Assembly: GCA_029941905.1 (NCBI GenBank)
Contig: JAPYTQ010000023.1
Coordinates: 14,606 to 78,605, forward strand
DNA from: JAHRVQ01 sp029941905
GTDB taxonomy: Bacteria > Pseudomonadota > Gammaproteobacteria > Pseudomonadales > Azotimanducaceae
Direction: 5' to 3'
Length of the DNA: 64,000 nucleotides
The notes below the pieces were generated by a model that worked only from the letters and a program-made list of their open reading frames with translations, made no database searches and was not told the origin of the DNA. This document shows positions 52,429 to 61,762 of the stretch, piece by piece; the stretch's first letter is position 1, and every line of letters begins with the position of its first letter. A program made the position numbers and the translations under genes.

Positions 52429-52776
52429 CTAGTCTCCCAATCCGAGAATTACCTTCAAATCAGGGATGGCTGCTGCAATAGTAGCCCTGTGTCCATCAGG
52501 CTTCTCGCGTACCGTTGCCCCACGCTTTTCCAGGAATGAAGATTCCTCTGGTTGGAGGCGACCGACCTGTTCATCATCTGCACCAAAGATCTGCGTAACG
52601 TTCGACAAGTCGACATGTTCAAGGAGTTCCGTGTAGCGCCTGTACCCCAAGCCCGCAGCCAGTCTCATCATATTGCGATCACTGACTTCGCTGTCACCGC
52701 CCATTCCAGCTTCCTCTAGCGTTACGGTTACGACAGTCTCTCCACCTACAAAGCCAACTGGATTTCCCCTGGCGAC
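52429..52776 (-). CDS. Unrecognised open frame without a clear start (possible remnant)
   Basis: An open frame of about 115 codons runs from just after a TGA at 52777-52779 to TAG 52429-52431. The first ATG gives MGGDSEVSDRNMMRLAAGLG, but protein-like sequence continues upstream of it (GGETVVTVTLEEAGMGGDSE), so the gene is probably truncated at its start. The end reads AAIPDLKVILGLGD. No family is recognised and no signal peptide or membrane helix is visible. It lies at the outer edge of the cassette cluster. Confidence 0.3.
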   Translation of the reverse strand, partial: VARGNPVGFVGGETVVTVTLEEAGMGGDSEVSDRNMMRLAAGLGYRRYTELLEHVDLSNVTQIFGADDEQVGRLQPEESSFLEKRGATVREKPDGHRATIAAAIPDLKVILGLGD

Positions 52777-52888
52777 TCAGTCGCGACGACGGATATCCTT
52801 TTTTGATGATTGTGTAGGATAAGAAGAGAGTCTTCTGATATCAACGAGTTGTAGTCATACATTGCTGTGTAAATTTTTCTCTGAACTA

Positions 52889-54043
52889 TCAATAAGACCT
52901 GGGCATATTCAGCACATGCTCACCAATGAAACTCAGAATCAGGTTCGTCGATATGGGCGCTATCTGGTACAGACGTGTTTCGCGGAACTTGCGTTCAATA
53001 TGATATTCCTTCGCAAAGGCAAAACCGCCAAAGGTTTGCATGCACACATCCCCGGCTCGCCATGACGCCTCAGAAGCTAACATTTTTGCCATGTTGGCTT
53101 CGGCGCCACAGGCTTCTCCGGCATCGAACATATCGGCTGCCTTCTCTACCATTAACGAGGCGGCTTCAATATCAGCGTAACAGCGCGCTATGGGAAACTG
53201 GACACCCTGGTTTTGTCCAATCGGGCGATCAAACACCACCCGTTCCGTCGCATAAGCACTGGACTTATCGATAAAGTAACGGCCATCACCAACGCATTCA
53301 GCTGCAATCAGTATTCGCTCTGCATTCATGCCATCCAGGATGACCTTAAAACCCCTGCCCTCTTCGCCCAACAGGTTATCCGCCGGAATACGCAGGTCGT
53401 CAAAAAACAATTCGCAGGAATGATGGTTGATCATCGATTCAATCGGCTGGATGGTTAAACCGTTACCCTCTGCGGCGTGAACATCGATCAGGAATGCCGA
53501 CAGACCGGCTGTTTTCTTCTCAACATCTGCTTTCGGCGTGGTCCTGGCTAACAACACCATCAGGTCGGAGTGTTCGATCCGGCTGATCCAGACCTTTTGA
53601 CCATTAACAACATATTCATCACCTTCTTTTCGGGCGAATGTCTTCAAGCTGGTCGTATCCGTGCCGGTAGTAGGTTCGGTGACCCCAAAACTCTGTAATC
53701 GAAGCTCGCCCTTGGCAATCTTTGGCAGATAGTGTTTTTTCTGAGCTTCGCTACCGTGCCTCAAAACTGACCCCATCACATACATTTGGGCATGACAGGC
53801 TCCTGCATGGGCACCGGACCGGCAAACCTCTTCCATCACCACCGCTGCTTCGCGTACACCAAGTCCGGCGCCGCCGTATTCCTCAGGGATCAGGACGGTC
53901 AGAAACCCTGACGTAGTGAGTTCTTTGACGAACTCCGTTGGATATCCCCTGGTTCGATCAAGTTCAAGCCAATAGTCTTCTGAATACTGGCTACATAACT
54001 GCTGAACTGATTCTCTTATTTCCACAAAGTCCTGATTACTCAC
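52889..54043 (-). CDS. Acyl-CoA dehydrogenase
   Basis: This 384-residue protein is a full-length acyl-CoA dehydrogenase. It has FGVTEPTTGTDTTSLKTFARKEGDEYVVNGQKVWISRIEHSD (in parts) near 117-158 for FAD binding, LGEEGRGFKVILDGMNAERILIAAECVGDGRYFID (in parts) near 223 with the helical core, and MQTFGGFAFAKEYHIERKFRETRLYQIAPISTNLI (in parts) at the end. The position usually holding the catalytic Glu near the C-terminus reads QIAPIST, so the base may be elsewhere or altered. It would oxidise an acyl-CoA, probably branched or unusual. It starts at GTG with no strong ribosome site. Confidence 0.9.
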   Translation of the reverse strand: MSNQDFVEIRESVQQLCSQYSEDYWLELDRTRGYPTEFVKELTTSGFLTVLIPEEYGGAGLGVREAAVVMEEVCRSGAHAGACHAQMYVMGSVLRHGSEAQKKHYLPKIAKGELRLQSFGVTEPTTGTDTTSLKTFARKEGDEYVVNGQKVWISRIEHSDLMVLLARTTPKADVEKKTAGLSAFLIDVHAAEGNGLTIQPIESMINHHSCELFFDDLRIPADNLLGEEGRGFKVILDGMNAERILIAAECVGDGRYFIDKSSAYATERVVFDRPIGQNQGVQFPIARCYADIEAASLMVEKAADMFDAGEACGAEANMAKMLASEASWRAGDVCMQTFGGFAFAKEYHIERKFRETRLYQIAPISTNLILSFIGEHVLNMPRSY

Positions 54044-54187
54044 ACACGGGTTCCACTGTTTTATTGACGCCGCAGATTCTACCGTATTATTGAATTGAAG
54101 CGGGTGCTTTTCGCCGGGTGCTCCGGATCTTTGTCGATGATAAGATCAGAAGCTCGTAAACAAGCTCGCAATAAAAGGGGAACAGCG

Positions 54188-55036
54188 ATGAACCAGTGGC
54201 AAATAGGCAAGGTGAAGATCACGCGCGTTGTAGAAATGCAGGTCACCGGCGGTAGCCGATTTATTCTTCCCCAGGCAACCAGGGATGCCATCAAACCCAT
54301 CGGTTGGTTGCAGCCACACTTTGCAGATTCAGAAGGAAATCTGATCATGAGCATCCACGCCCTGATCGTGGAAACACCCGACAAGAAAATTGTCGTCGAT
54401 ACCTGCATCGGGAATGATAAAAAGCGCAATATCCCTAACTGGACCAATCTGCAACTACCTTTTCTTGAAGATCTCCAAAAAGCCGGTTACGACAGGATGG
54501 ATATAGATACCGTACTATGTACCCATCTGCATGTTGACCATGTCGGCTGGAACACGATGCTTGTCGATGGCATGTGGATACCTACATTTCCCAATGCACG
54601 TTACCTGATGGGTGATACAGAATTTAACTACTGGATTGACCAGGAAGATACCGATTACGGTGATGTGATTGGTGACTCAGTGAAGCCCGTTTTCGAGGCC
54701 GGACTGGTTGACCTTGTGGATCTTAATCACCAGGTTTGTGAAGAAATTTATCTCGAACCCACCCTCGGACATACACCGGGTCACGTCAGCGTGCATATAG
54801 AATCTGAGGGCCAACATGCGCTTATCACTGGAGATTGCATCCACCACCCCTGCCAGATAGCGAACGTCGACTGGTCCAGCAGTGCAGATTTTGACGCGGA
54901 GCAGGCAATAAAAACCCGCAAAAAGCTGCTGGCGGATTATTCAGACAAGGACATTCTTGTGATTGGGACCCATTTTGCGACGCCCACTGCCGGACACCTC
55001 AAAAAAGATGGGGATAATTACTGGTTAGAGGTCTGA
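54188..55036 (+). CDS. MBL-fold metallo-hydrolase
   Basis: This 282-residue metallo-beta-lactamase-fold hydrolase has the metal motif CTHLHVDHVGWNT (HxHxDH) near residue 115. Further ligands are His in TLGHTPGHVSVHIES near 197 and Asp in LITGDCIHHP, plus a C-terminal IGTHFATPTAGHL. It resembles lactonase/quorum-quenching or lactamase-like hydrolases. AGGGGA precedes the ATG, and the upstream in-frame ATG is less likely. Its end overlaps the convergent DUF1631-like gene by 19 bases. The substrate is unknown. Confidence 0.88.
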   Translation: MNQWQIGKVKITRVVEMQVTGGSRFILPQATRDAIKPIGWLQPHFADSEGNLIMSIHALIVETPDKKIVVDTCIGNDKKRNIPNWTNLQLPFLEDLQKAGYDRMDIDTVLCTHLHVDHVGWNTMLVDGMWIPTFPNARYLMGDTEFNYWIDQEDTDYGDVIGDSVKPVFEAGLVDLVDLNHQVCEEIYLEPTLGHTPGHVSVHIESEGQHALITGDCIHHPCQIANVDWSSSADFDAEQAIKTRKKLLADYSDKDILVIGTHFATPTAGHLKKDGDNYWLEV

Positions 55037-55656
55037 ATGCGAATCCCAATATCAATCAGACTCTGGTTAGCGATGGACAGTACCTGCCCAAAACGATCCA
55101 TCACGAACCGATTGAATAATGGCAGCAACATGATCCGTTCTTCGTAGCTCAGGTTCAGCTTTTCCGTCGCGTACCAGAAACACCGTTGGAAATTTACGGG
55201 TAACAACGGGTGATAAACCAGATCCTGACCAACCAGGGTACTGAATCTTTGCCTCAATTCTTCGAGTAAAACTTTGAAGTGATCCGTGTTACCGGCAGCA
55301 CGGGCTCTAAGGACTATACTTAGTTCAGCGCCCGGGTCAGCAACAGCGCACTCGTCCTTCGCTTTAATCAGATTTGCCCAGGAACGATTCATCAGGATCG
55401 AAAACTCTTCCCGGTACACCCGGGCCCGGGTTTTCAATGCCCGGGTGATATTAAATTGACGCTCCAGCAGATGTTGCTCATGCTCTGCTTCCTCGAACAA
55501 GGCATCGGCGGCGTTCATGGTTAACCCGTTAAACAGGTAGGTCATTCTCTCATCGACGGCGCCTTTAACGCGTCTCACGGCGCGAATATTAAAATTACGG
55601 TCCGGGATTGGTTGTTGCATGTGTTGTGTGACAAATCGACTGGCTTGATGGGACAT
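55018..55656 (-). CDS. DUF1631-like protein fragment or short homologue
   Basis: This 212-residue, mostly helical protein contains LVYHPLLPVNFQRCFWYATE followed by KLNLSYEERIMLLPLFNRFV and LSIANQSLIDIGI. This resembles the N-terminal conserved block of DUF1631 (thymidine-phosphorylase-annotated) proteins of gammaproteobacteria (NPL.P..LC..F......L....RLVLYKLFDR.V...L). Those proteins are usually 600-800 residues, so this is a short relative. They may bind c-di-AMP-type ligands, but their role is not settled. ATG 55656 is preferred over the TTG three codons earlier. Convergent overlap with the MBL gene is 19 bases. Confidence 0.5.
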   Translation of the reverse strand: MSHQASRFVTQHMQQPIPDRNFNIRAVRRVKGAVDERMTYLFNGLTMNAADALFEEAEHEQHLLERQFNITRALKTRARVYREEFSILMNRSWANLIKAKDECAVADPGAELSIVLRARAAGNTDHFKVLLEELRQRFSTLVGQDLVYHPLLPVNFQRCFWYATEKLNLSYEERIMLLPLFNRFVMDRFGQVLSIANQSLIDIGIRIQTSNQ

Positions 55657-55920
55657 AGTGCTCAAAATACGCGGTAGCTCTCTGTAGTGCAGATGAAGTA
55701 ATTAGATCACTCTACCTGCTAAATTCCTACCAATGGATCAACTAATGTCTCAAACCGTGCACTTCATCACATATTGATTTCGCTTCATCGGAATTTCTCC
55801 TAAATCAATGCGAGTTGGCACGTCTAATTGGATTGTTGCCGCAGCAAAACCGCGTTACCAACGCAACAATTGCCGATAGTGTATGATGGCTTCCTTTTTT
55901 TGTGCGTACCTAGATTGAAT

Positions 55921-57030
55921 ATGACAACTACAGAAAACTCGCTGACCTATCCCTATGATGAGCCCCCGCCTTTTGGCACAACCAGGGAAATTGCCCCGGG
56001 CGTCAGATGGTTGCAGATGCCTCTGCCCATGTCACTGAAGTACATCAACCTCTACCTCATAGAAGAAGACGACGGCTGGGTAATCGTCGATACCGGTATT
56101 CGGGGTGAAGAAACCCGCGACCTGTGGACCAAAGTTATCGACAACGAGCTCGGCGGTAAACCTGTGTCACGCGTGATCTGTACCCATATGCATCCCGATC
56201 ACACAGGGCAGACCGGATTTCTCTACGAGCTATGCCAGGTGCCCTTGTACATGAGTTACTCAGAGTACTATCAAGCCAAGACCATGAATAACATGATGCG
56301 AGAAGGTGGAAGCTGGCAGATGTCAGAATATTTTCTGCGGGCTGGCATCGAGCAGAGCTTCCTAGAAGAGCTACGCGATATGCGCAGTAGTTTTGCACCT
56401 GACGCTGAAGACCTGCCATTACCGTCTTCGTTTATTCGCTTGTCCGATGGTGACACCCTGACATTGGGTAAACATGACTGGCATATTGTCACCGGTACAG
56501 GTCATTCACCAGAGCATGTCTGCCTGTATTGTCCAGCGCTGAAATTGTTCATTTCCGGAGACCAGATCCTGCCCGTAATCACCTCCAATGTCAGCGTTCA
56601 CCCAACCGAGCCTTTCGCTAACCCGATGGTGGGTTGGCTCGAATCCCACGAGAAGCTGATTGAACTGTTACCCGACGATCTGCTGGTGTTACCAGCACAT
56701 AATTTACCCTTTTATGGCATTCACGAACGTCTGCAACAATTGATCGACCATCATGAGGATCGCATGTTGATCCTGGAAGAAAACTGTATCGAGCCCCGGA
56801 TCGCCGTCGACCTGCTACCCTACCTGTTCGCCCGCAAGCTCGAAGACTTCACCAGGATAATGGCACTGGGTGAATGCATTGCCCACCTGCATTGCCTTAT
56901 TACACGCAATCGAATAGAACGGATATTGGATGGCAACGTGTACAGGTACAAGTCAATCGACCCAACCCTGAGCGAACGGGCAAGACCGGGTCAACACGAA
57001 AAACCGGACGACGCACCGGGTATGGTTTAA
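55921..57030 (+). CDS. MBL-fold metallo-hydrolase (second copy, larger)
   Basis: This 369-residue MBL-fold hydrolase has CTHMHPDHTGQTG (HxHxDH) near residue 84. GTGHSPEHVCLYCP near 191 carries the next His, and FISGDQILPVITS near 209 the bridging Asp. About 100 C-terminal residues (LIDHHEDRMLILEENC, FTRIMALGECIAHLHCL) form a helical extension with a winged-helix-like end, typical of the long MBL proteins annotated as beta-lactamase-like hydrolases linked to acyl-CoA or glutathione thioesters. The ATG is chosen because the upstream extension is not protein-like. It converges on the nitroreductase gene. Confidence 0.87.
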   Translation: MTTTENSLTYPYDEPPPFGTTREIAPGVRWLQMPLPMSLKYINLYLIEEDDGWVIVDTGIRGEETRDLWTKVIDNELGGKPVSRVICTHMHPDHTGQTGFLYELCQVPLYMSYSEYYQAKTMNNMMREGGSWQMSEYFLRAGIEQSFLEELRDMRSSFAPDAEDLPLPSSFIRLSDGDTLTLGKHDWHIVTGTGHSPEHVCLYCPALKLFISGDQILPVITSNVSVHPTEPFANPMVGWLESHEKLIELLPDDLLVLPAHNLPFYGIHERLQQLIDHHEDRMLILEENCIEPRIAVDLLPYLFARKLEDFTRIMALGECIAHLHCLITRNRIERILDGNVYRYKSIDPTLSERARPGQHEKPDDAPGMV

Positions 57031-57044
57031 GCGGGTAAACCCGT

Positions 57045-57704
57045 CTATCGCTTTTCGATACTGCCTACGGGAACCTTATCCACAAAAAAACAGTCGTCAA
57101 CCGATCGCCGGGTAGGCTTGCCGTATTTACCCTTCGGCCAGCCAATAGGGATCAACGCACAGCTCGGTGTATCTGCGGACAAGCCCAGATACCGATCTAT
57201 CTCTTCGGCGTAGGCTCGATGGGCGGTTGTCAAAGAAGCGCCCAGACCCACGGCCCTGCAAGCCAATAGCACATTCTGAATGGCAGGAAACAAGGCCTGG
57301 CTCTGGGGCGCTCCGCGGCGCGTCCAGCCTGCAACAAACAGGTGCACGGGTGCCTCGTGCAGGTGCTCAGCCAGATACGTCGCAGCTTTCATATTACGTT
57401 TTTTAGCCTCCGGGTAGTCAGGTCGCGTCGCTGCTTCCATAGCCGGTGCTATATACTGTAAAAATGTGCGGCGATATCTATCAGCAATGTAGGCTCGCCG
57501 TTCTGCGTCCATCACGGCGATAAAATACCAGGGCTGGCGGTTACCACCGCTGGGAGCGAAAGTCCCGGCTTCACAAACCTTTCTCACCAACTCAACCGAT
57601 ACTGGGTCGGATTTTAATCGTCGAATGGCCCGGGTAGTACGGAGCCCATCCAGAAGCTTTATATCTTCGCCAATACTATCAATATCTAATCCAGTTGCTG
57701 ACAT
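57045..57704 (-). CDS. Nitroreductase family protein
   Basis: This 219-residue flavoprotein has the nitroreductase opening TTRAIRRLKSDPVSVELVRK, and EAGTFAPSGGNRQPWYFIAV near residue 45, the FMN-binding loop. AIQNVLLACRAVGLGASLTT near 140 matches the second conserved helix. It uses NAD(P)H to reduce nitro groups, quinones or related compounds, or acts as a dehydrogenase. GGAG precedes the ATG; the upstream TTG extension is less likely. It converges with the MBL hydrolase. The substrate is unknown. Confidence 0.87.
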   Translation of the reverse strand: MSATGLDIDSIGEDIKLLDGLRTTRAIRRLKSDPVSVELVRKVCEAGTFAPSGGNRQPWYFIAVMDAERRAYIADRYRRTFLQYIAPAMEAATRPDYPEAKKRNMKAATYLAEHLHEAPVHLFVAGWTRRGAPQSQALFPAIQNVLLACRAVGLGASLTTAHRAYAEEIDRYLGLSADTPSCALIPIGWPKGKYGKPTRRSVDDCFFVDKVPVGSIEKR

Positions 57705-57905
57705 CTCAGGCTCCAATGAATGTCTGGTTGTGTTTTACTACTCGCCCTGCTCGCTGGAGCCGATCGAGATGCATGGTCATGCTCCGTCGCTCAACCTAAC
57801 TCCCTTCTGAACCGGGTCTGAAAACAATTCGGTGGGCAACAATATCTTCAAAGGGCCAATGTCCCGATCTTCTAGCAACTGGTTCATCACGTGTAACTCC
57901 TGTTC

Positions 57906-59261
57906 TTATTTTTTGGTGACGTAACTAAATGAACCGATCGGACCTGGAAATACAACCGGGCTCTCTATGCCATCCTTGCCAACACTGGCGACGCCAAAAA
58001 TATAATTGTCGATAACAACATTCTTCAGGGTTAACTCAGTGACATCGCCGGACTCACGGCTCCATTGCCATTGGGATGCCGTTGTGAGTCGCCAGTAGAC
58101 TTTGTAGTTAACAGCGCCGGGCACTTTCACCCACTTCAGTGTGGTATCCGGCGAAACAATCCCCTCAATAGATACATCGATCGGCGGCGCGGGAGCCAGT
58201 GCCATGGCAGCGAGACTGACGGCATTAAGCGCCGTCATTTTTGCGGCGTAATCAAAGTTCACGCCGGATAGAACGTCGCCATATTCACGGCCATTCTCGG
58301 TTCGAATATCCTGGTGCTGCCGATCATAATGCTCGTTGGTTTCCATAATTCGAACCGCAGGATAACCAACTTCATTAAAGGGCCGATGATGCCCACCACG
58401 ACCGAAACGATCCAGCCGGTAGATCATCATGACGTCCAGGTTTCGAATGTAATCATCTGCAACCTTGTCAATGTATCGGGCCACATTACGAGACGGTGAG
58501 TCTACTTCGCCTCCTGTGAATCGTCGGGTCCTGGCTTCAATGCTGGTTTCCATGGGGCGCGTTGCTTCAGAAAACACCCTGGCTGTTACGTTGTTTGTCA
58601 CGCCGTTTATCCCGGTGATATTTCCTATCATGTCGTTGTTGAGTACAGCCTCAATCTGCCAGTCATCCTCGCGAGCCTGTTCAGCCATTATTTTGCCACC
58701 GAACAAACCTTGTTCTTCTCCGGACAGACCGACGAATATTATCGATGCCGGAAACTCATACTGACTCAAAACCCTCGCGGCCTCGATAGTACCCGCCATA
58801 CCAGAAGCATTATCATTCGCCCCCGGAGACTCATCCGATGCATTCAAAGGGTCTGAAATTCGCGAATCAATATCTCCTGACATGATGAGGTAACGGTTCG
58901 GATCTGAAATGCCGGTGAGCACAGCAACCACATTAACTACTTCTGTTGGCTCGGGAATTCTTCGCTGATTTTGAAACACACGACTCTGGGTATACACCTT
59001 GAGACAACCGCCACAGGCTTTCGAAATAGTTCTGAATTCTGCCTCGATCCAGCGACGGGCCGCCCCTATCCCCCGGCTGTCGGACTGAGTTTCCGAGAGT
59101 GTATGCCGGGTGCCAAAACTGACCAGTTTTTCAATATCGCGCTGAATTCTTGTCGCTGAGGGTGCGTCGGCGATTTCGTGAAGCCTGGCTCTGGATGCTT
59201 CAGCGCCCGCAGAGACTGCAAACAATGCCAGATAAACAATGAACTGGATTCTGGTGATCAT
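57906..59261 (-). CDS. Secreted M28 peptidase with C-terminal FnIII-like domain
   Basis: This 451-residue protein has a signal peptide (MITRIQFIVYLALFAVSAGAEA) and the M28 zinc core. The core shows YLIMSGDIDSRISDP near 130, ESPGANDNASGMAGTIEAA (Asp bridging) near 150, VGLSGEEQGLFGG (catalytic Glu pair) near 185, AVLNNDMIGN near 212, and GGHHRPFNEVGYPAVRIMET near 296. The last 90 residues (VSPDTTLKWVKVPGAVNYKVYW) form a fibronectin-III-like domain. It would cleave N-terminal amino acids outside the cytoplasm. Its ATG shares a base with the stop of the MFS gene (TAATG), so the two are coupled. Confidence 0.88.
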   Translation of the reverse strand: MITRIQFIVYLALFAVSAGAEASRARLHEIADAPSATRIQRDIEKLVSFGTRHTLSETQSDSRGIGAARRWIEAEFRTISKACGGCLKVYTQSRVFQNQRRIPEPTEVVNVVAVLTGISDPNRYLIMSGDIDSRISDPLNASDESPGANDNASGMAGTIEAARVLSQYEFPASIIFVGLSGEEQGLFGGKIMAEQAREDDWQIEAVLNNDMIGNITGINGVTNNVTARVFSEATRPMETSIEARTRRFTGGEVDSPSRNVARYIDKVADDYIRNLDVMMIYRLDRFGRGGHHRPFNEVGYPAVRIMETNEHYDRQHQDIRTENGREYGDVLSGVNFDYAAKMTALNAVSLAAMALAPAPPIDVSIEGIVSPDTTLKWVKVPGAVNYKVYWRLTTASQWQWSRESGDVTELTLKNVVIDNYIFGVASVGKDGIESPVVFPGPIGSFSYVTKK

Positions 59262-60625
59262 TACAATTTTTTCTCCTTCTCAGAGGCCGTACTTTCTACA
59301 ACATCCGGTGCCGGTTCAGTTTCAACGGGCGCTGATTGTGATGCCGTTAACGCACGACCCATTCCACGGTACCCCCACCAGGACAAGGTGCTGAAACAAG
59401 CGGCCACTAAAAATATGCCAACGCCTATTCCTTCGAAGTCCGGCAGGAACACAACGTCGCTCCAGCCCAGGTACAACAGGATACCGACAAATGGTGCTAT
59501 CGCCCCACGAATTCCGGTTAGCGTAACATGTGCACCCATATAGGCCGCCAGCAGCTTCTGGCTGGCAAAATCATTATGACCAAGATTCCAGGCGAGTGAT
59601 CCACCCCCCCGCGCGATCCCGAGAATGAATCTCCCGAGCCCTAACAACAACAGCGATGCACTGAACGCACCTAAAAACACGATTAGCTGGTACAGCACCC
59701 AAAGACCACTCTGCCGCGCCCGGAAATGTGTTACATGATTATTGTCGAGATATCTTGCCCAGACAGGCAGTGTCAGCATGGTGACCAGAAAGGGCGTAAC
59801 AACCGTAATGGCAATACTCAGCGTGTAACTGGCACCCAGTTGATTCGACACCAGATAAATCAAGGGCGCTTCCAGCATCATGTTCGAGGTACCAGCGAGA
59901 AACTGATACAACTGATAGCGAGCAAAATCCCTATCCTGCCACAGGATGAACCACAAATTTGTACCCTGACCTTCCTGATCCTCGTTGTTTTCCAGGGCGA
60001 GCTGTTTGTCCTCGTCAATCACTTGAATACCGGTGAATGAGCGGACGCCCACAAGACCAATGAGTGCCGCCGCGCAGAATAGCCATCGAAAGGCTTCCGC
60101 ATTCGCGTCCAACGCGAGACTACCTAACCCCACAACTATCAACATGGTAAGGTTGTTTATGATGATGAGTCGACCTGCGATTCTCGCTCGCACCGAACGA
60201 CCGTAGTTCAAGCTCCATACCAGGCTTCTTGCTGTAATCTGCCCGGTCATCAGCAAGCGCACGATAATCACTGCTGATACGATCAGCACCACCCCCTCGT
60301 CGCCTGACGGGGCAAAGGCAACGATGCCTGTAAAAAACAAAACAAGGTATTGGATAATAACGATCACCGGTACTTTCGGCCGCCCCTTAATCAGCTTCGC
60401 CCATAGGAAACTGGACAAGTTGCTGAACATGGGGGCGGCCGTGATAACAGCAATTACCCACGGGGAGACCTGATATAGCTTGTCTGCAATAACACCAATA
60501 AAACCACCTTCCATCACCGCAAAGGACATGGGCAAGGTCGCCTCTGTGATGAGTTCACGGCGAAAGCTGTCCTGCACCACTGAGGACTGACCACGTAGTT
60601 CGAGAAATGTTTTTAGCAAGGACAT
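59261..60625 (-). CDS. MFS transporter, possibly peptide or metabolite carrier
   Basis: This protein of about 454 residues has eleven or twelve hydrophobic segments, with SNLSSFLWAKLIKGRPKVPVIV near residue 70 and FILGIARGGGSLAWNLGHNDFAS near 325. The pattern fits MFS permeases annotated as MFS_1. Its stop overlaps the M28 peptidase ATG as TAATG. The coupling suggests uptake of amino acids or dipeptides released by the peptidase, which is inference. ATG 60625 is preferred over GTG 60637. Confidence 0.8.
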   Translation of the reverse strand: MSLLKTFLELRGQSSVVQDSFRRELITEATLPMSFAVMEGGFIGVIADKLYQVSPWVIAVITAAPMFSNLSSFLWAKLIKGRPKVPVIVIIQYLVLFFTGIVAFAPSGDEGVVLIVSAVIIVRLLMTGQITARSLVWSLNYGRSVRARIAGRLIIINNLTMLIVVGLGSLALDANAEAFRWLFCAAALIGLVGVRSFTGIQVIDEDKQLALENNEDQEGQGTNLWFILWQDRDFARYQLYQFLAGTSNMMLEAPLIYLVSNQLGASYTLSIAITVVTPFLVTMLTLPVWARYLDNNHVTHFRARQSGLWVLYQLIVFLGAFSASLLLLGLGRFILGIARGGGSLAWNLGHNDFASQKLLAAYMGAHVTLTGIRGAIAPFVGILLYLGWSDVVFLPDFEGIGVGIFLVAACFSTLSWWGYRGMGRALTASQSAPVETEPAPDVVESTASEKEKKL

Positions 60626-60701
60626 TGCCGGATACACTACCTATTGCAGGCTCCGTTGGCAAAGTTCATCATTCCATGTTTATTCAACAAAACGACAAAA
60701 C

Positions 60702-61373
60702 TTGCGCCAGGTACTCTTAAACAACCTCCAGCAAACCGTGACTGAAGGTGAATTACAAATCACTTCGTTACCCCTGTGTCCCCGTATATCACTCTACCTG
60801 CTGTCGGATCACTTTCCCAAGGGTCGGCTGGAATACGAAGAAATGATGGCGATCATGAATGCACCTGCTTACTGGGCTTTTTGCTGGGCCAGTGGCCAGG
60901 TGCTCGCCAGCTACATCATCAATCACCCGCGTGAGTTTCAGGACAAACAAGTTCTAGATTTTGGTTCCGGTTCCGGCGTTGTGGCTATCGCCGCCTGCCT
61001 GGCCGGTGCATCCCGGGTGATTGCCTGTGATCTTGATCCCCATGCACTGGATGCCTGCCGAGCGAATGCCGAACTGAATAATGTTGAGTTTGAACTGCTT
61101 GATGATGTACTTGCCCTGGAAGGCAGGGTCGATCTGATAATTGCCGCAGATGTTCTCTACGATCAAGACAATATTCCATGGATTGAGAAGTTACCTTCGA
61201 TGGCGAATCACGTCCTGATTGCTGATTCTCGCGTAAAGACCGACAGGTTATCCGGGTATCGGATACTCGACCGCGTGACGGCAACGACTATTCCGGACCT
61301 GGACGAATTCAAGGAATTTTGCGATGTTCGGATTTATCGTAAAAACCAACCAGTTCCTCTTCCAGAACCTTGA
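60702..61373 (+). CDS. Class I SAM-dependent methyltransferase (METTL20/ETFKMT-like)
   Basis: This 223-residue methyltransferase has VLDFGSGSGVVAIAACLAGA (motif I) near residue 84, VIACDLDPHALDACRANAEL (motif II), and LIIAADVLYDQDNIPWI (motif post-I/IV), as in nicotinamide/ETF-beta lysine methyltransferase-like enzymes. It is probably a small-molecule or protein lysine methyltransferase in the cytoplasm. The frame begins at TTG; no ATG is available nearby, so a TTG start is likely. Its last 65 bases overlap the convergent zinc-finger gene. It is divergent from the MFS gene. Confidence 0.83.
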   Translation: MRQVLLNNLQQTVTEGELQITSLPLCPRISLYLLSDHFPKGRLEYEEMMAIMNAPAYWAFCWASGQVLASYIINHPREFQDKQVLDFGSGSGVVAIAACLAGASRVIACDLDPHALDACRANAELNNVEFELLDDVLALEGRVDLIIAADVLYDQDNIPWIEKLPSMANHVLIADSRVKTDRLSGYRILDRVTATTIPDLDEFKEFCDVRIYRKNQPVPLPEP

Positions 61374-61518
61374 CAAAGGCTTCTCTAATCCTGACGTCTT
61401 TCCGGCAAGTCTCACACTCACGCTGGTGTAATGTGAAATCGTCAACCTGAGAACCTACCAGATCCTGCTCGAAAAAACGGTCAATTATTCGGTGGAACTC
61501 AACATAACGATGATTCAT
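61309..61518 (-). CDS. Small ZAS/zf-HC2-like zinc-finger protein
   Basis: This 69-residue protein contains HQRECETC, the HX3CX2C signature of zinc-binding anti-sigma (ZAS/zf-HC2) domains, preceded by a helix (VEFHRIIDRFFEQDLVGSQV) and followed by another (IREAFVKVLEEELVGFY). No membrane helix is present, so it would act as a soluble zinc-finger partner of a sigma factor, though none is encoded nearby. AAAGG precedes the ATG. It overlaps the end of the convergent methyltransferase by 65 bases. Function inferred from the motif only. Confidence 0.5.
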   Translation of the reverse strand: MNHRYVEFHRIIDRFFEQDLVGSQVDDFTLHQRECETCRKDVRIREAFVKVLEEELVGFYDKSEHRKIP

Positions 61519-61548
61519 GAAATAGCCTTTACTACTATTTTCTACTTT

Positions 61549-61567
61549 ACTACTACTCTCTAGTAGT
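61549..61567. repeat. inverted repeat upstream of the zinc-finger gene
   Basis: ACTACTA and TAGTAGT flank a 5-base CTCTC loop, a perfect 7-base inverted repeat, within a stretch rich in TACTA/TAGTA copies. It lies about 30 bases before the zinc-finger gene and could be an operator, a hairpin in its leader, or simple repeat noise. Confidence 0.4.
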
Positions 61568-61762
61568 ATGTGCAGTCAGAGCCGGATTTATCTCACCTGA
61601 AGCCGGTTTTTTCACGGATAGGACGCATAGCTCTATAAAACCCTGCGATTGCGCTTGTTTCGAGCCTTGTTGCAAAGCCTTGTTGCCCCAACTTTTTGCC
61701 TAATCGACTAGCTGGCTGGACCTTGGTATCTTATCGGATTGCCTTGAATGTCAGATGCCTGA

